Source: Candidatus Tisiphia endosymbiont of Melanophora roralis (lineage in GTDB: Bacteria > Pseudomonadota > Alphaproteobacteria > Rickettsiales > Rickettsiaceae). Taken from it: a stretch of 64,000 bases of DNA. The stretch covers positions 682,001-746,000 of the forward strand of contig NZ_OZ032161.1 of assembly GCF_964026575.1 (NCBI RefSeq), read 5' to 3'. Under the pieces are notes generated by a model. That model saw nothing but the letters and a program-made list of their open reading frames with translations, ran no database searches and was not told the origin of the DNA. Positions 1-8,895 of the stretch are shown one piece after another (within the stretch, counting starts at the first letter, position 1; each line of letters starts with the position of its first letter). A program made the translations under genes and the position numbers.

Positions 1-1329
1 CTTAAAAAAAAATCTATGGGATTAACTCCCGCTAAAATCGTAGCTGAACTTGATAGATTCATTGTTGGGCAATATAAAGCTAAAAAAGCTGTTGCGATAG
101 CGTTGCGGAATCGCTGCAGACGTAGAAATGTAGACGAACCACTGCGTCAAGAAATCGTGCCAAAAAATATTTTAATGATAGGACCAACTGGCGTAGGTAA
201 GACTGAAATCGCTAGGCGACTTGCTAAGCTTAGCGGCTCACCATTTCTTAAAGTAGAAGCAACAAAATTCACTGAAGTAGGATATGTTGGACGAGATGTT
301 GAGTCAATAATACGAGACTTAGTGGAAATAGCTGTTAACACACAAAAAGCTAATGCTAAAAAAGCAGTGATTGCTAATGCACATTTAAAAACTGTAGAAA
401 GGATTTTGGATGCTTTAGTCGGCAAATCAGCATCAACTGAAACTAGAGAGAAATTTTGTCGCAAGCTTGAAAAAGGTGAACTTGACAATACTGAAATTGA
501 AATAAGTATAATAGATTCAGGTGGCTTATTTGGTAGTAGTAATTTTGAGATTCCTGGTATGCCAGGAGCTGCCATGGGCGTCTTAAATATTTCTGATATG
601 ATCGGCAAAGCTATCGGTACTAATAAAACAAAAACTAAGAAAATGCTGGTTAAAGATGCTCGTTTAATTATTTCTGCCGAAGAGTCAGAAAAATTGATCG
701 ATCAAGAAAAAATTACTCAAGATGCCTTAGTGCTAGTACAAAATGATGGTATAGTATTTTTGGATGAAATAGATAAAATTACCTCAAGAGCTGAGGGAAA
801 AAGTTCAGAAATTAGTAGAGAAGGAGTGCAGAGAGATTTATTACCTATTATTGAGGGTACAACAGTTAATACAAAACATGGTCCTATAGAAACTGCTCAT
901 ATATTATTTATAGCATCAGGTGCTTTTCATTTATCAAAACCATCTGATTTATTACCTGAATTGCAAGGAAGGCTACCTATTAGAGTAGAGTTAAGCTCAC
1001 TCACTAAGGATGATATGATAAAAATTTTAATTGAACCAGAATCAAGTTTAATAAAACAATATTCAGCCTTAATCGCAACCGAAGGGGTAAAATTAAAATT
1101 TACTGATAATGCAATAGATAAAATTGCTACTTATGCAGCAAATGTTAATTTAGAAGTTGAAGATATTGGAGCAAGAAGATTACATACTATTCTAGAAAAT
1201 TTATTGGAGGAGATAAGCTTTAATGCAAGTGATACGAAAGAAAAAGAGATAGTTATTGACGAACATTTTGTCGACCAGCAATTATCAAAAATTATAAAAA
1301 ATCTTGATCTAGTAAAATTTATTTTATAA
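1..1329 (+). CDS. hslU: ATP-dependent protease ATPase subunit HslU (5' end beyond window)
   Basis: HslU is the AAA+ unfoldase of the HslUV (ClpYQ) cytosolic protease; it unfolds substrates and feeds them to HslV. Counting from the ATG at 16, a Walker A motif GPTGVGKT lies near residues 56-63, Walker B with FLDEIDK near 245-253, the family block [18 protein letters not shown] near residue 90, and a C-terminal ARRLHTILE segment. The middle (about 110-210) is the HslU-specific I domain. The frame is open upstream of the ATG to the first base of the window (codons for Leu-Lys-Lys-Lys-Ser), and Rickettsia HslU proteins usually have a short lysine-rich leader before MGLTP, so the true start is probably just outside. 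comM follows 2 bp downstream, so the two are likely cotranscribed; hslV would be expected to the left. Confidence 0.97.
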   Translation, partial: LKKKSMGLTPAKIVAELDRFIVGQYKAKKAVAIALRNRCRRRNVDEPLRQEIVPKNILMIGPTGVGKTEIARRLAKLSGSPFLKVEATKFTEVGYVGRDVESIIRDLVEIAVNTQKANAKKAVIANAHLKTVERILDALVGKSASTETREKFCRKLEKGELDNTEIEISIIDSGGLFGSSNFEIPGMPGAAMGVLNISDMIGKAIGTNKTKTKKMLVKDARLIISAEESEKLIDQEKITQDALVLVQNDGIVFLDEIDKITSRAEGKSSEISREGVQRDLLPIIEGTTVNTKHGPIETAHILFIASGAFHLSKPSDLLPELQGRLPIRVELSSLTKDDMIKILIEPESSLIKQYSALIATEGVKLKFTDNAIDKIATYAANVNLEVEDIGARRLHTILENLLEEISFNASDTKEKEIVIDEHFVDQQLSKIIKNLDLVKFIL

Positions 1330-1331
1330 AA

Positions 1332-2852
1332 ATGATAGTTCACCTTGGTAGTTTAACTTTTAGCGGTATAGATATTATCGATGTTGATGTGCAAGTACAG
1401 ATATCACCAGGGATACCTAATTTTACTATAGTAGGACTTGCTGATAAAACTATTGGCGAGTCTAAAGAACGAGTTAGAGCAGCACTTTCTTCAATAGGTC
1501 TTGCCTTGCCTGCTCAAAAAATACTGATAAATTTAGCTCCAGCTGATTTGGTTAAAGAAGGTAGTCATTTTGACCTTGCTATTGCTTGTGCTATACTTAG
1601 CAGCATGAAAATTTTACCAGCTGAGGAAATACAAGAATATCTAGTAATAGGAGAATTATCTCTAGATGGTTCTATTCTGCCTGTCAGCGGGGCTTTACCT
1701 GCTGCTATTGGAGCTTCGGCTAGAAATAAAGGGCTAATTTGTTCAAAATCTAATGGTCAGGAAGCTGCATGGTCTGGCAATAATAATATTTTGGTAGCAG
1801 GAAATTTAATAGAGTTAGTTAACCATTTTAAAGGCTCACAAATATTATCATCACCTGAATTAGAAATTGACACTACTATAATAAATTACCCTGATTTTAA
1901 AGATATCAAAGGACAAAAAGCCGCTAAGCGAGCTTTAGAAATAGCAGCTTCTGGTGGTCACAATCTATTAATGCTTGGTCCACCTGGTACTGGCAAATCT
2001 ATGTTGGCACAATGTATACCTGGTATATTACCCAAAATGCAACCTGAAGAAATATTGGAGTGCAGTACTATAGCAAGCGTTGCAGGCAAGCTAGCAAACG
2101 GGAAACTATCAAGAGCTAGACCTTTTCGTACCCCCCACCACTCATGCTCGATAGCAGCGATGGTCGGCGGTGGGGTTGGTAAAAGAGTAAAACCTGGAGA
2201 GATCTCGTTAGCACATAATGGAGTGTTGTTTTTAGACGAATTACCAGAATTTCCACCTAACGTTATCGAATCTTTAAGGCAGCCAATTGAAACCGGAGAA
2301 ATACTAATTGCTAGAGCAAATTCGCATATAAAATATCCGGCTAACTTTCAGTTAATAGCAGCAATGAATCCTTGTAAATGTGGTTATTTAAGCGATCCTC
2401 ACAAAGCATGTTCTAAAGCCCCAAAATGTGGGAGCGATTATCAGATGCGAATTTCCGGTCCTATCATGGATCGATTTGATCTACATATAGAGGTAGGATC
2501 TATCGACTCATATAACTATAATTTAATAGAAGATGATACAGAAGAAGAGTCGGGGCAGATAGCAAATAGGGTAGAAATGGCTCGTAATATTCAACAAACT
2601 AGATATGAAGGATATAATATCAAAACAAATAACCGTTTGGACGGACAATTGCTTATCGAACATGCATTGCCAGTAGATGACGGTAAGGATTTACTTAATG
2701 AAGCCGCGACAAAATTTCGTATATCCATGCGTGCTTATAACCGTATCTTACGGGTTGCAAGAACTATAGCGGATCTAGATGCTTCTTCCAACGTCTACAG
2801 GATACACATTGCTGAAGCACTAAACTATAGAAGAATAGGGGGGAGCTTTTGA
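1332..2852 (+). CDS. comM: Mg-chelatase-like AAA ATPase ComM/YifB
   Basis: ComM-family AAA+ protein. In naturally competent bacteria ComM is a hexameric helicase that promotes branch migration of incoming DNA during recombination; its job in rickettsiae is not established. The 506-residue length is normal for the family. Visible are the N-terminal ribosomal-S5-like (Lon-type) fold with GLADKTIGESKERVRAAL, a Walker A GPPGTGKS near residue 216, the ComM block RPFRTPHHSCS, Walker B LFLDELPEF, and a cysteine cluster (NPCKCGY followed by CSKAPKCG) typical of the group. It starts 2 bp after hslU and ends 9 bp before a palindromic repeat. Confidence 0.95.
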   Translation: MIVHLGSLTFSGIDIIDVDVQVQISPGIPNFTIVGLADKTIGESKERVRAALSSIGLALPAQKILINLAPADLVKEGSHFDLAIACAILSSMKILPAEEIQEYLVIGELSLDGSILPVSGALPAAIGASARNKGLICSKSNGQEAAWSGNNNILVAGNLIELVNHFKGSQILSSPELEIDTTIINYPDFKDIKGQKAAKRALEIAASGGHNLLMLGPPGTGKSMLAQCIPGILPKMQPEEILECSTIASVAGKLANGKLSRARPFRTPHHSCSIAAMVGGGVGKRVKPGEISLAHNGVLFLDELPEFPPNVIESLRQPIETGEILIARANSHIKYPANFQLIAAMNPCKCGYLSDPHKACSKAPKCGSDYQMRISGPIMDRFDLHIEVGSIDSYNYNLIEDDTEEESGQIANRVEMARNIQQTRYEGYNIKTNNRLDGQLLIEHALPVDDGKDLLNEAATKFRISMRAYNRILRVARTIADLDASSNVYRIHIAEALNYRRIGGSF

Positions 2853-2861
2853 ATTAACCAT

Positions 2862-3007
2862 TAGACTTCCTGCATAATTCTACTTTTGCTGGTAATTTGT
2901 GCGTGATACCGGTACTCTGCTCCTCACGTACATTTGAGTACGCTGCGGGTCGAGATTCCGTGTCTCCTACAAATTCCTCAACAAAAGCGAATTCTGCAGG
3001 AAGTCTA
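2862..3007. repeat. palindromic element PE-F copy 1
   Basis: Element of about 146 bp bounded by the inverted repeat TAGACTTCCTGCA / TGCAGGAAGTCTA. The interior carries the segments CCTCACGTACA and GAGTACGCTGCGGGTCGAG, also found in copies at 28749 and 38290 and in fragments near 14385, 32118 and 59345. It sits 9 bp after the comM stop codon. No transposase is encoded, so it is non-autonomous. Confidence 0.85.
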
Positions 3008-3056
3008 TTATTCGCACTTCTGTATACTGCTATGATTTCAAACTATGTGAGAGAGG

Positions 3057-3240
3057 CACAACTGTTGAAAGTTAAAAAATTGTCATCGCGATGAGCTTTG
3101 TAAGCCCTAAACCGTCTATTAGCGAGGAGTCGCTGTAAGCGACGACGTGGCAATCTTGTGAAGAAGAGCTTACTTCATGAGATCGCCACGGCGTCTATCG
3201 ACGCCTCGCGATGACGGTTTTTTAACTTTCAACAGTTGTG
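3057..3240. repeat. palindromic MITE-like element PE-A copy 1
   Basis: 184 bp bounded by perfect inverted repeats CACAACTGTTGAAAGTT / AACTTTCAACAGTTGTG followed inwards by runs of A/T. The interior is made of REP-like GTCATCGCGA...GGCAATC hairpins. A nearly identical copy in reverse orientation lies at 21523-21706; shortened or longer members occur at 13985, 34190, 34284, 34690, 36899, 46477 and 62454. Confidence 0.9.
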
Positions 3241-3249
3241 GTGGCAATC

Positions 3250-3320
3250 CATGACTAGTCGCTCGCCTATTATCTACAGGCTTCGCTCCATCGTTCCTGC
3301 TATCCAATTCTCCTGAATTT
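3250..3320. repeat. partial palindromic element PE-I copy 2
   Basis: Holds CGCTCGCCTATTATCTA and GCTCCATCGTTCCT, the inverted counterpart of the interior of the full element at 26394-26500 (AGGAACGATGGAGC, ATAGATAATAGGCGAGCG). It directly follows PE-A copy 1 and ends just before the phasin stop codon. Only part of the element is recognisable. Confidence 0.6.
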
Positions 3321-3323
3321 ATC

Positions 3324-3767
3324 TTAAGCTTTGTTTTTTATGTTGTCACAAGCCTTAGTCATCTCTCCTGTCATACTATTTATGGCATCAAACATTTTCA
3401 TTGAAGTATCAGATGCCATACTGACAAACTCTTTAATGTTATTGATTGAAGTTTCGCAAGTCGACTTAAGGTATTTTTGCTGACATTCGACTATTTGGTT
3501 AAAATCTCCAAAAGCTATTGCGTCTTTTGTAGAATTCAACATATTCATAGCATTGTTTTGAAAATCTTCTGAATTTTTTTGGATCATAGACTGCAGTGAT
3601 TCAGTAACAATCTGATTTGTTGTAGTAAATATTTTAGTACTTTTCTTGATAGTATCTGACATAGCAGAAAAATCCATAACAGGTAAGTTTTTTACGGAAT
3701 TTATGTAAACTTCTGGATTCATAAAAGATTTCATAAAATCTACAAATTGGGCAGTACTATTAGTCAT
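3324..3767 (-). CDS. phasin family protein
   Basis: 147-residue, almost entirely helical protein resembling the phasin family (Phasin_2 type), whose members coat polyhydroxyalkanoate granules or act as small amphipathic chaperone-like proteins. Features seen are an N-terminal QFVDFMKSFMNPE segment, a central SLQSMIQKNSEDFQNNAMNML helix and repeated short hydrophobic patches, with many Ser/Asn/Met residues and only one tryptophan-free core. There is no signal peptide. Rickettsiae often keep phasin-like genes even where PHA synthesis is incomplete; no PHA synthase is in this window. It is a single gene flanked by repeats on its 3' side and by oligopeptidase B (same strand) upstream. The family call is moderate because the sequence is short and low in complexity. 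Confidence 0.7.
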   Translation of the reverse strand: MTNSTAQFVDFMKSFMNPEVYINSVKNLPVMDFSAMSDTIKKSTKIFTTTNQIVTESLQSMIQKNSEDFQNNAMNMLNSTKDAIAFGDFNQIVECQQKYLKSTCETSINNIKEFVSMASDTSMKMFDAINSMTGEMTKACDNIKNKA

Positions 3768-3876
3768 TGTAAATCCTCTAAATTAAGTGATTCTATTTAT
3801 TGTGTAAATCATAAACTTCATGTTACCATTTATAAAAATACGAGTCAATAGCTGGTTAATAATAATCTTAATATAG

Positions 3877-5931
3877 TCAATTGATTATACCAAAAATCCT
3901 AAATACAAATACTATATCATCGGCTGCTTCTTTTAGATAATCGAAACGACTAGAAGCCCCTTTATGTCCTGAATCCATATTAGTTTTTAGCAATAATATA
4001 TTATCGTCGAGTTTTGTTGCACGAATCCTTGCTGCCCATTTAGCTGCTTCCCAATACCCAACTCTTGGGTCAGAGATTCCAGCAGTAATAAATAGACTTG
4101 GATAATTTTGTGACTTTATATTATCGTACGGAGAATAAGACTTAATATAGTTAAAATAGTCTAATTCTTTAGGATTCCCCCACTCTTTAAACTCACCGGG
4201 GGTTAATGGCAATTGTTCATCAAGCATGGTATTTAACATATCAACAAAAGGTACATGGGCAAGTGCTGCTTTAAATAATTGTGGTTGCTCATTAATTACT
4301 GCTCCAATTAATAACCCTCCTGCACTTCCACCACAGATTACTATATTACCTTGGCTAGTATATTTTTCTTTAATTAGCTCTTTACTAACCGCAATAAAAT
4401 CGTCAAAAGTTCTTTTTTTATTGAGGAACTTGGCAGCCTCATACCAATCATGTCCAAGATCATCTCCACCTCTAATATGGGCAAGAGCATAGACAAACCC
4501 ACGATCTACAAGAGAAATAGCTGTATTCCGAAAAGATACTGGTATGCTCATGCCATATGAGCCATAGCCATACAAATATAAAGGATTTTTTCCATCTTTT
4601 TTAAACAGTGCTTTTTTATATAATAAGGTAATTGGCACTTTTACCCCCTCATTATCAGCAAATATCCTTTCTACCCTATATTCTTCAGGGTTGAAACCAC
4701 TTGGTATTTCTTGCACTTTCAATATTGACAATTGGTCACTATCAAAATCATAACTATAAGTGGTGTTTGGTCTCGCAAGTGAAGAATAATTTACTCTAAT
4801 ATCATCTTCCTCAAAATTAGTAGACAAAGCGTAGGCAGTAAAAGAAGTATCCGGAAAGTGAATAACTTTCTCATCCTGTTCTTTAAGATATTTTATTTTA
4901 ATAACAGGCAATCCTTGGTCACGATAATTAAGTATCAAATAATTTTTAGTGATGGCAAAGCTTGACAAATATCTACCAGGATCTTCCGATATATAATCAT
5001 TCTTCCACAAATCATTTTGGAAATTATTTACATTTACTAGTACTATACGAAAGTTTTTTGCTCCTTCATTGGTCTTAATATAAAAATTATCACCATTATG
5101 CTCAACTGAATAAAAAATCTCTTCTTTTGACGCTCTAATCAGTTTAGGCTGAAAGCTATGATCATGCATTTGCACCGCATATATTTCATTTTCATTATGA
5201 CCAAAGCTATTAACAAAAATATATTGTCGACTAGCTGACTTTGTAGCGTTCAGTTGGTATAATGGGTCTGTTATATGGAGTACTAATTTATCATTTGAAA
5301 CTACATCACCTAAAGAGTGGAACATTAATTTATCATGACGAAAATTCTCATTAATAGGCATATAAAAAAATCCCTTGAGATATTCATGCCAAATTATATT
5401 ACCACTAACGTTATTTATTTCATCTAGTAAATATTCTTTAGTCTTTAAGTTATAAACCCTAATTATATATTTTTCATCACCGGAAAAATCAACACTATAA
5501 GCCATTAACGTATGATCAGGAGAGACTGCTACTTGCCCTACATCAGTAAATTTATTACCTTTAGAGATGCTATTAGCATCTAATATAATTTCTTCAGAAG
5601 CATCTACTGACCCCATTTTTCGGCAATATATAGGATATTCTGTAGTTTCTTCAGTTCTAGTATAATAGTAATAATTATCCTTCTTTACGTAAGTTGACTG
5701 ATCCTCGAGCTTAATCCTACCTTTTAGCTCTTCAAATATTTTATCTTTTTCTTGTTGTAATTGTGCAAAAAATTGTTCAGAATATTTATTTTCTGCCTGT
5801 AAATATTCTATAATTTTTTTATTACTAACATTAGGCCACTCACTATCCCTAAGCCAAGCATACTCATCTGTAATTTTTTGACCATGTAATACAAAATTAT
5901 AATCAATCTTATCGGCTATGGGTGGCTTCAT
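3877..5931 (-). CDS. ptrB: oligopeptidase B (S9A prolyl oligopeptidase family)
   Basis: Cytosolic serine peptidase that cuts short peptides after basic residues. The 684-residue length fits oligopeptidase B. The N-terminal part (about 1-400) is the seven-bladed beta-propeller, starting with DYAWLRD typical of the family. The C-terminal alpha/beta hydrolase holds the nucleophile in GGSAGG (near residue 535), the acid in GISDPRVGYWE (near 620) and the histidine in DSGHKGASSRF (near 653), so the triad looks intact. FAHIRGG-like ALAHIRGGDDLG and YGYGSYG blocks are also present. It begins 1 bp after the stop of the upstream membrane-subunit gene, which implies coupling. Confidence 0.95.
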   Translation of the reverse strand: MKPPIADKIDYNFVLHGQKITDEYAWLRDSEWPNVSNKKIIEYLQAENKYSEQFFAQLQQEKDKIFEELKGRIKLEDQSTYVKKDNYYYYTRTEETTEYPIYCRKMGSVDASEEIILDANSISKGNKFTDVGQVAVSPDHTLMAYSVDFSGDEKYIIRVYNLKTKEYLLDEINNVSGNIIWHEYLKGFFYMPINENFRHDKLMFHSLGDVVSNDKLVLHITDPLYQLNATKSASRQYIFVNSFGHNENEIYAVQMHDHSFQPKLIRASKEEIFYSVEHNGDNFYIKTNEGAKNFRIVLVNVNNFQNDLWKNDYISEDPGRYLSSFAITKNYLILNYRDQGLPVIKIKYLKEQDEKVIHFPDTSFTAYALSTNFEEDDIRVNYSSLARPNTTYSYDFDSDQLSILKVQEIPSGFNPEEYRVERIFADNEGVKVPITLLYKKALFKKDGKNPLYLYGYGSYGMSIPVSFRNTAISLVDRGFVYALAHIRGGDDLGHDWYEAAKFLNKKRTFDDFIAVSKELIKEKYTSQGNIVICGGSAGGLLIGAVINEQPQLFKAALAHVPFVDMLNTMLDEQLPLTPGEFKEWGNPKELDYFNYIKSYSPYDNIKSQNYPSLFITAGISDPRVGYWEAAKWAARIRATKLDDNILLLKTNMDSGHKGASSRFDYLKEAADDIVFVFRIFGIIN

Positions 5932-5932
5932 T

Positions 5933-7552
5933 TTACTCTCCTCTACTACTTGTAATCAATGATATGGTAAAAATAATTAATAGTATCATTACTACCAACA
6001 AACCGGTTGACTGATTATGCCAAGATTTCATTTTACGTAAAGTATTTTTTTCTATTTTGTCAAAAGTAGGGCAGTCCGCTCCTATTTTATCATAAAACTC
6101 TTGCACCACTAAGTTATATTTAAAATAAATATGACGAATATTATTTTCAATAAACTGAAATAAGTCTAAATTTATGTTGGCAGTTGAACGCCTAGAAATC
6201 GTTTTACTAAGAACTAAGGCAAATATTATACCTATTACTATTATTACCATTTGTTTTACTAAATCCAACCAATTTGTATCAATTATTTCAATAGGATAAG
6301 ATGACCATACTAGTTTCAAACCTTCTTCTAAACAAAAGCTAGTTGCTAATAGAAACGATAACATGACAAATAAACTAACTTTAGTTAGAATATTTAACTT
6401 AGGGTAAAAACCACTAACTAAAGATTTGTATTTAACTGTAGAAAATAAAGCGATGCATGTGACAATCTTGAGTAAGAAAATAGCATAATAATTAATATCT
6501 TGGTTCAAAGCATTGGTCACAACAATTTTGGTAACAAAACTAGCAAAAGGAGGCAAGGCTATAATGAACAATACACTAACTATTAAACTAACAAACAACA
6601 AATAACTTTTGGGCAAGTAAAGTCCTTTTATCTCAGAACAATTCTCTATATTTTCTTTGTCTATTAATATAGCAACATATAAACCAAATAAAGCTTTATA
6701 CAGTATATGGACAAAAAGAAAAACTATGATTCCTAAATTTGCTTGTTGAGATTTTGTGCCAATAGCAACTAGCATGAATCCAAGCTGAGAAATAGTAAGG
6801 TAACACACGAATCTTTTGATGTTATCTTCTAGGCAAGCATAAACCCCGCCATATATAATCATTAATAATCCAAAGAATTTAAGTATTTCTAAGCCATTAA
6901 ATAGTTTAAGGAGTATAATTATCGATATTTTACTAGTAAAGCTAGTTAAATATATTATCCCTGAGCTTGAAGCAAATGGATAGCAATTAACAATCCATCC
7001 AGAGAAAGGTATGCTAGCTACATTAATCAAACAACCACAAAGTATTAGAGCATAAAATATAAAACCAGCCTCTTGATTTTCTGTCAATGAGGTAAGAGAA
7101 ACAATTTGTGAACTAGAGGTGTGAGTAATTATATAACTAATCCCTATTAAAATAAGACTACCACTTATAAGATGGGTAAGCAAATATTGTCTTGCTGCTC
7201 TAACACTATTTTTGTAATTGCCATAAAAAATCAACAAAGCAGCAAATATCATCATCATTTCTAGAGAAGCAAACATCGAAACAAAATCCCCAGCAAATAA
7301 ACAGACCAAAGAACTAGCTGAATATAGGCTACCTATAAGTACCTCAAATTTTCTGTTTTTACTTATGGCATATAAGTTAGTAGCCAGCGTTACAACAATA
7401 AAAGCAAGTGCTATTAACTTATTTTCACTACTAAAATTAATAACAAAACTATTATTGTATAGATTAATTACCATCTCATCTTTGTTGTTAATTAATGATA
7501 TGCCAACAACTATTGGACATATTATTGAAATAATATAAAATATTTTTTTCAT
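5933..7552 (-). CDS. proton-conducting membrane subunit, MrpD/NuoL-M-N superfamily
   Basis: Polytopic inner-membrane protein of 539 residues with about 14 predicted hydrophobic segments, from the Proton_antipo_M superfamily that includes complex I NuoL/M/N and Mrp Na+/H+ antiporter subunit D. Polar residues expected for proton transfer are visible: a glutamate in SLEMMMIFAALLIFYG (about residue 96), a lysine in SFTSKISIIILLK (about 205) and His/Lys in VHILYKALFGLY (about 275). Rickettsia genomes encode such stand-alone proteins annotated as putative monovalent cation/H+ antiporter subunit D. The C-terminal 80 residues diverge from NuoL/M/N. It is immediately upstream of ptrB, with no other nuo or mrp gene adjacent, so the partner complex cannot be told from the context. 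Confidence 0.75.
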   Translation of the reverse strand: MKKIFYIISIICPIVVGISLINNKDEMVINLYNNSFVINFSSENKLIALAFIVVTLATNLYAISKNRKFEVLIGSLYSASSLVCLFAGDFVSMFASLEMMMIFAALLIFYGNYKNSVRAARQYLLTHLISGSLILIGISYIITHTSSSQIVSLTSLTENQEAGFIFYALILCGCLINVASIPFSGWIVNCYPFASSSGIIYLTSFTSKISIIILLKLFNGLEILKFFGLLMIIYGGVYACLEDNIKRFVCYLTISQLGFMLVAIGTKSQQANLGIIVFLFVHILYKALFGLYVAILIDKENIENCSEIKGLYLPKSYLLFVSLIVSVLFIIALPPFASFVTKIVVTNALNQDINYYAIFLLKIVTCIALFSTVKYKSLVSGFYPKLNILTKVSLFVMLSFLLATSFCLEEGLKLVWSSYPIEIIDTNWLDLVKQMVIIVIGIIFALVLSKTISRRSTANINLDLFQFIENNIRHIYFKYNLVVQEFYDKIGADCPTFDKIEKNTLRKMKSWHNQSTGLLVVMILLIIFTISLITSSRGE

Positions 7553-7629
7553 TATTTAACCTATCCAAATTCGTGTTATTCCATATCATATTAATTCTTT
7601 TGTCAACATTAATGTCACATTAATTACGC

Positions 7630-7720
7630 GAATTCGGGATAAGAATTTGTCAATTCTTATTCCAAATTCGGTGAAATTATCGAAACAATCAGATTTGAGA
7701 CGATTCTGTATCTGATTGTT
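7630..7720. repeat. partial multi-hairpin element PE-C copy 4 (two hairpins)
   Basis: Two consecutive hairpins: ATTCGGGATAAGAATT pairing with AATTCTTATTCCAAAT, then ACAATCAGAT pairing with ATCTGATTGT. They occupy the same order and spacing as hairpins 5 and 4 of the full PE-C element, but with different, compensating stem bases. It lies between a membrane-protein gene start and a transposase ruin. Confidence 0.65.
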
Positions 7721-7749
7721 AAATTAATATAGTATAATACATTGAATTA

Positions 7750-7937
7750 GGTGACAAGAAACATAGAAATAGCTTCGACTTAAAGACACTATGCATATTA
7801 TACCTGAAGATACTAAAGTTATAACTATTGGTGACAGAGAAGCAGATATCTTTGAGCTATTATGGTCGTGTCAAGAAATGGGTACTTTGTTTATTGTTCG
7901 TAATAGACAAAATAGAAAATTTATTTCTACAGAGGGA
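7750..7937 (+). pseudogene. IS4/Tn5-type transposase fragment
   Basis: The frame that begins at the ATG at 7791 reads VITIGDREADIFELL and later GTLFIVRNRQNRKF, matching the conserved DREADI(Y/F)E block and the following FLVR segment of IS4/Tn5-group DDE transposases. Upstream, KKHRNSFDLKT can be read in another frame. Only about 50 codons survive; the frame ends at a TAA at 7938-7940, where recombinase sequence in a different frame takes over. Clearly degenerate. Confidence 0.6.
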
Positions 7938-8208
7938 AGAAACACATAAACAATTAATACAAAAACGTAAAGATATTATTAGAGAAATAGAGAATCATAC
8001 AAATACTGATGATAAATTTTCAGAACTCCTGATTAACCTAGTAGAACTGGCTTCTAGAGTGTTTGCATCCTTCAAAGGTTCTACTATTGAGAGAAAACGT
8101 AAATTGATAAATTTAGTGTTTGGTAACCTAAAATTAAAAGACAGAAAGCTAGACTTTATGCTACGTCCACCGTTTAACGCATTCGTAAAATGCACTAAAA
8201 TTGAATAA
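7937..8208 (+). pseudogene. serine site-specific recombinase C-terminal remnant
   Basis: The frame reads KRKDIIREIENHT...LVELASRVFASFKGSTIERKR and then KLINLVFGNLKLKDRKLDFMLRPPFN, split here for brevity. This matches the C-terminal tail of large serine recombinases (resolvase family) found on mobile elements, where ELASKAYELFKSS and LKGxKLEFTL are common. The catalytic N-terminal domain is absent. An apparent ATG at 7828 begins in out-of-frame transposase sequence, so the 126-residue open frame is a chimaera and not a working gene. It ends at the 3' border of the CAU tRNA, a common integration site. Confidence 0.6.
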
Positions 8209-8285
8209 TGGTGGGCCCGGCAGGACTTGAACCTGCGACAACACCGTTATGAGCGGTGGGTTCTAACCAACTGAACTACAGGCCC
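8209..8285 (-). tRNA. tRNA with CAU anticodon, probably tRNA-Ile2 (lysidine type)
   Basis: A complete cloverleaf reads on the minus strand: acceptor GGGCCTG / CGGGCCC, anticodon stem CACCG/CGGTG around the loop CTCATAA (anticodon CAU), T arm GCAGG-TTCAAGT-CCTGC, and an encoded CCA end (77 nt with CCA). There is no initiator feature (the three G-C pairs at the base of the anticodon stem are absent). The GGGCCTGTAG acceptor resembles tRNA-Ile, so tRNA-Ile2 modified by TilS is favoured over elongator tRNA-Met; the sequence alone does not settle this. Confidence 0.9.
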
Positions 8286-8399
8286 TTTTATAGTGATCGT
8301 TAAGGTTTATATAATTATTAGCTTTCTAAGTCTAGTAAAATTTTTATAACACTTGAAAAAATTTTAATTAATGTTTTAATTAATTTAGGACTTTTTGGG

Positions 8400-8885
8400 T
8401 CAATTTTTCTGATTATTTATTTTTTTTGCATAGCTATAACAATATATTGCTTTAAAAAACATGCCCCCCAACACCAAACTTGATATTATTAATTCCATTA
8501 TTTTATATTTTTGGGCTAGTTCTAGATTTACAGCTCTCATATATCCAAAAAAATATTTTATTGAAAAAATGATAAGTATCAATATAAGAGGTTGCCATGA
8601 ACCTGGAATAATTATTAAATTATTATTAACCTGTATAAGAGGTTTGTCAAAAAATCGCCAATTAATAATAATTGAGATAATTAGCAATATACAAAATAAT
8701 GTTAAGTCTTGTACATTATTAGAAAATCCTTTTATATAAAGTAACAAGAAAATAACAGGAGCAATAAATAATCTTGATGGCAATATAACTGTTTGCTTAG
8801 TTGCTTTAATCCCTCTAAAAATTAAGTAACCAAATAATAAGTATACCCAAAATGGTGTAGCCTTTAAAAAATATATGATTTGCAT
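8400..8885 (-). CDS. small membrane protein of unknown function
   Basis: 161-residue protein with four or five hydrophobic segments (for example FWVYLLFGYLIF and APVIFLLLYI), resembling small conserved membrane proteins of the DUF6622 kind, an uncertain match. The frame can be extended upstream to 8924, but the ATG at 8885 (MQIIYFLKATPFWVY) lies 10 bp after the prfA stop and avoids overlap, so it is preferred. It is the last gene of a prfA-led minus-strand pair. Function not recognised. Confidence 0.6.
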   Translation of the reverse strand: MQIIYFLKATPFWVYLLFGYLIFRGIKATKQTVILPSRLFIAPVIFLLLYIKGFSNNVQDLTLFCILLIISIIINWRFFDKPLIQVNNNLIIIPGSWQPLILILIIFSIKYFFGYMRAVNLELAQKYKIMELIISSLVLGGMFFKAIYCYSYAKKINNQKN

Positions 8886-8895
8886 TGTATATAAC

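Noticed and set aside
147-608. 153-residue open frame opposite hslU
   Set aside because: It is a shadow on the complementary strand of a strongly conserved gene.
2897-3094. 65-residue open frame on the plus strand
   Set aside because: It lies inside PE-F and PE-A repeats and has no protein-like composition.
7828-8208. A 126-residue open frame that could be listed as a hypothetical protein
   Set aside because: Its first third is transposase sequence read out of frame and the rest is a recombinase tail, so it is a chimaeric remnant.
8461-8739. Plus-strand frame opposite the small membrane protein
   Set aside because: The minus-strand frame has regular membrane spans and operon-like spacing after prfA; the plus-strand frame has neither start signal nor sensible composition.
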